DNA of 64,000 nt. Source: Talinum fruticosum (lineage: Eukaryota; Streptophyta; Magnoliopsida; Caryophyllales; Talinaceae). Below the pieces are notes generated by a model. The model was given only the letters and a program-made list of their open reading frames with translations. It had not been told where the DNA came from and searched no databases. Each line of letters opens with the position of its first letter. Position 1 is the first letter of the stretch. Position numbers and translations under genes: made by a program. The DNA is taken from assembly GCA_021018815.1 (NCBI GenBank), contig JAITYX010000052.1, positions 3,772,501-3,836,500 of the forward strand, in the 5' to 3' direction. Positions 61,901 through 64,000 of this stretch are shown one piece after another.

Positions 61901-63360
61901 CATCCCTCAACCTATCATCAAGAATGATAAACCAGTAACCATAATCATCGTGGCCAAGATGACCTTCTCTTGCACAATTTTCAGTAGGAGACCAATCATT
62001 GAAATCACCAACTAATGCACAATATCGGGCACCTGAGTTCCAAGTATTGATACTGAGAGATAAGCAATGATAGATAGTTTCAACACAAACATGCAAAGAG
62101 AGAGAAATACATGGCAACAAATCAGGGCAGCCACTATACATCAAAGAAACGTTGTTCTGATCACCTAAAGAAACAATTTCCAACAGAGAATAAATCATGA
62201 ATCTAAAACAGGGAAATGTACCATAACGCCCCTTCTTTCCAAATTATTATATGGTAATTGTGGGTTGCAACACAAGTTCAAAGGTAAAGGGTCAATCATA
62301 TGATAAGTTGACAACATTGTCTTTGAACTCCATATTTTGATAAAAGAGTATATAAATGCATAGGGAGGGCATATGCAACAATGTCATAATCATATGCCAT
62401 TGCATATGATCATTTAATCCGCTAATATATGCAAATATTTCGGAAAAAGAGGCATCATAATAGTTATCCCTTTAAAATATCCCCTCTAACAACCATCTAA
62501 TGGTATCAGCATGAGAAAAGTGGTTCTTGAACTCCATATTTACCCAAACAATATTGCTACAGCAATGAAGGACATCCAAGATAGAAACAAATCCATCCAA
62601 TAAACGAAGAATATAGGTCCTTGAAAAATGTCTAATCATGGTCAAACCTGGAGCCCATTCCATGAAGTCTGCACGGTGTTGTGGGTGGCGATGGATGCCC
62701 AATAATTCATATCTGCAAAAGCCACGCACAACAAAAAATCATAATACAGCAATTATCTACAACTTCTAACTGACTACATTCAATTATTTGGACCTAACAA
62801 TACCTATAAATTCTCAAATTACGCTCTGATAGAAACTTACCCCGAAGCCAATTCTTTGAGGTTCATAAACCGATCAAAAATTTCATCTTGACGGTCCTTC
62901 AAAGCCTTATGCCTGCAATAATTCCACTCAATTAACAAATTGTCCATAAGCCATAAAGAAGAAGCGGGAACGGTTTGCATTCAATGTATTTTTACAAAAG
63001 CTTCAAATTATCTCTGAATTGAAGTTCGAATGTAACAAAGGGGGACAAAGAAAACAGAAAAGAGGACCTTTCACGGAGGAACTGGGAAAAAGCTCTGTGG
63101 GTAATGCCAAGTCGAGTGAGGAACCCAACCGGGTCAACCCGTTTATCGGGATTTTCAGGTGCCTTCTTGCCTTTCGCTGATGGGTTTTCCCATTTCTGTA
63201 GCTGATTTCTCTCCTGGGGTTGCTTCGAAGCTGAGCACCTCCACTTCTTTGAGAATTTGACTCTTCGTAATTGAGGCCTTCTTTGAAAATGGAGCTTGGC
63301 ACAATGATCATTTAGCAACAACTGAGGGCATATAGGTGATGTTGCCAAAGTGAAGGGCAT
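52914..63360 (-). CDS. GBE3: 1,4-alpha-glucan branching enzyme 3-like protein, plastid-targeted (probable pseudoenzyme)
   Basis: Twenty exons on the minus strand: 63360-63068, 62912-62841, 62712-62648, 62032-61359, 60654-60483, 60389-60300, 59770-59695, 59237-59130, 57656-57566, 57323-57222, 56995-56893, 56655-56518, 56425-56354, 56255-56151, 55305-55228, 55149-55039, 54838-54758, 54442-54338, 53192-53107 and 52995-52914. About 901 residues: transit-peptide-like N terminus, CBM48 ([17 protein letters not shown]), GH13 barrel and C-terminal beta domain. It matches the divergent plant class (Arabidopsis BE1/EMB2729, needed for embryogenesis). GH13 motifs: [18 protein letters not shown], with His at the nucleophile position; TIAEDA, with the acid Glu kept; YAENHSQ, with Ser for the second Asp. 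One base is missing in exon 4 (about 61771-61778, G run) and one in exon 5 (about 60635-60640, T run). The last exon reads through [10 protein letters not shown] to TGA; a further 3' exon is possible but was not found. Confidence 0.95.
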
Positions 63361-63639
63361 ATCGGAGAGAGAATTTTTCGATTGCTCTGGCTTCGTTTGC
63401 TGAGCAGAGCTCCGAGTCCTGTCTCGCTCTCTCGAGCTCTCTGGAGTCTGGATAAGGGGGTTTTAGAGAGGTTTTAAGATTTTGGCAGGGGTTTTGTCGA
63501 CGCGGGGATTTGGTTGCTGAGCTAAGCGTTCGGAAATGGGAAAATCTTTAGAAATTATTTATTTTTTTAAAGGATAAGTATAACAACTAGCGAGATAACC
63601 CTTCTCGAAAGTGTTTAAGTTTGTCCTCTATTAAAATAG

Positions 63640-63877
63640 AGAGAAAATAATAAGAAGAAAATTTGACCAAAATAAAGAAGAAAAACACACAGAGACCACA
63701 TTTGGCCACCCAATCGGTGGTCCTATTTCCTTCTCTAAATGTATGGCGAGATGACCACTTGATCGCATATTTGAAAATAATAACGTGTGTCCTCGATGAG
63801 TATTTGGGTTTCCTAGGGTATCTGCATCTCTCCTTTAATACCTTTAATAACAACTTGATTATTTCATTCCAAAACAA
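63640..63877 (-). mobile_element. LINE RNase H fragment
   Basis: The minus strand reads THVIIFKYAIKWSSRHTFRE followed by GNRTTDWVAKCG, the conserved 'H-x-x-REGN-x-x-ADWLA' end of the RNase H domain (RVT_3) that closes plant LINE ORF2. It probably extends beyond the right edge with broken frames, about 280 bp upstream of the GBE3 start codon. Confidence 0.7.
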
Positions 63878-64000
63878 TTCATCGAAGAAAACATGCTTGT
63901 ACAGCTGCTCTTACCCCATTCCGCATAACAAAAGCTTCGCGACCAACACGAAGCTAGTCCTAAATTAGTTGTCCCAGCTTGAATAAATTTCTCATCCCAA

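Noticed and set aside
1..64000. CRISPR arrays, bacterial-type operons, tRNA and rRNA genes
   Set aside because: Nothing with regularly spaced identical repeats, tRNA cloverleaf sequence or rRNA similarity was seen; the tandem repeats present are duplications or microsatellites, and the only pol III-like boxes belong to the SINE at 29085.

Overview
This is nuclear DNA from a eudicot plant. It carries four host genes, three of them split into short exons by AT-rich introns, and they are set in a dense collection of transposable elements. The genes are: a VPS35L-like endosomal sorting gene (minus strand; 5' part only, start codon at 15408, running off the left edge); a STIG1-like secreted cysteine-rich protein gene (plus, about 33248-33744); CNOT9/RCD1, a CCR4-NOT subunit (minus, 47963 to 37074, nine exons); and the class-3 starch-branching-enzyme-like gene GBE3 (minus, 63360 to about 52914, twenty exons). 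All exon borders were derived by reading splice signals and codon phase; every join keeps phase apart from the small indels noted below.

Layout. 1-15.4 kb is VPS35L; its introns hold 5'-truncated LINEs (one nested in another with a 13-bp target duplication), a 2.5-kb LTR-like block and an old LINE relic. 15.5-29 kb is a transposon nest: a decayed Ty3/gypsy retrotransposon (17.3-26.6 kb) whose 5' LTR holds a non-autonomous hAT element (8-bp TSD) and whose pol holds a solo LTR (5-bp TSD). It is bracketed by two inverted copies of a further DNA element, one of which holds a second solo LTR (5-bp TSD). 29-32.6 kb has a tRNA-type SINE (13-bp TSD) and MITEs. 33-34 kb is STIG1. 34-36.9 kb is AT-rich space between convergent STIG1 and CNOT9. 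37-48 kb is CNOT9 with LINE pieces in introns 3 and 5. 48-52.6 kb is spacer plus a 3-kb LINE. 52.9-63.4 kb is GBE3. A LINE RNase H fragment closes the window.

The genes do not form a pathway. VPS35L acts in endosomal retrieval, CNOT9 in mRNA deadenylation, GBE3 in plastid carbohydrate metabolism, and STIG1 proteins act at stigma or pollen-tube surfaces.

Two observations matter most. GBE3 lacks both GH13 catalytic aspartates (His and Ser stand in their places), so it reads as a pseudoenzyme. Several otherwise intact genes carry single-base indels, nearly all in homopolymers: two in CNOT9 exon 7, two in GBE3 exons 4 and 5, and two in STIG1. This looks more like consensus error than gene death and should be settled before any of the genes is called a pseudogene. 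I found no convincing previously undescribed system; the most distinctive material is the nested transposon architecture.
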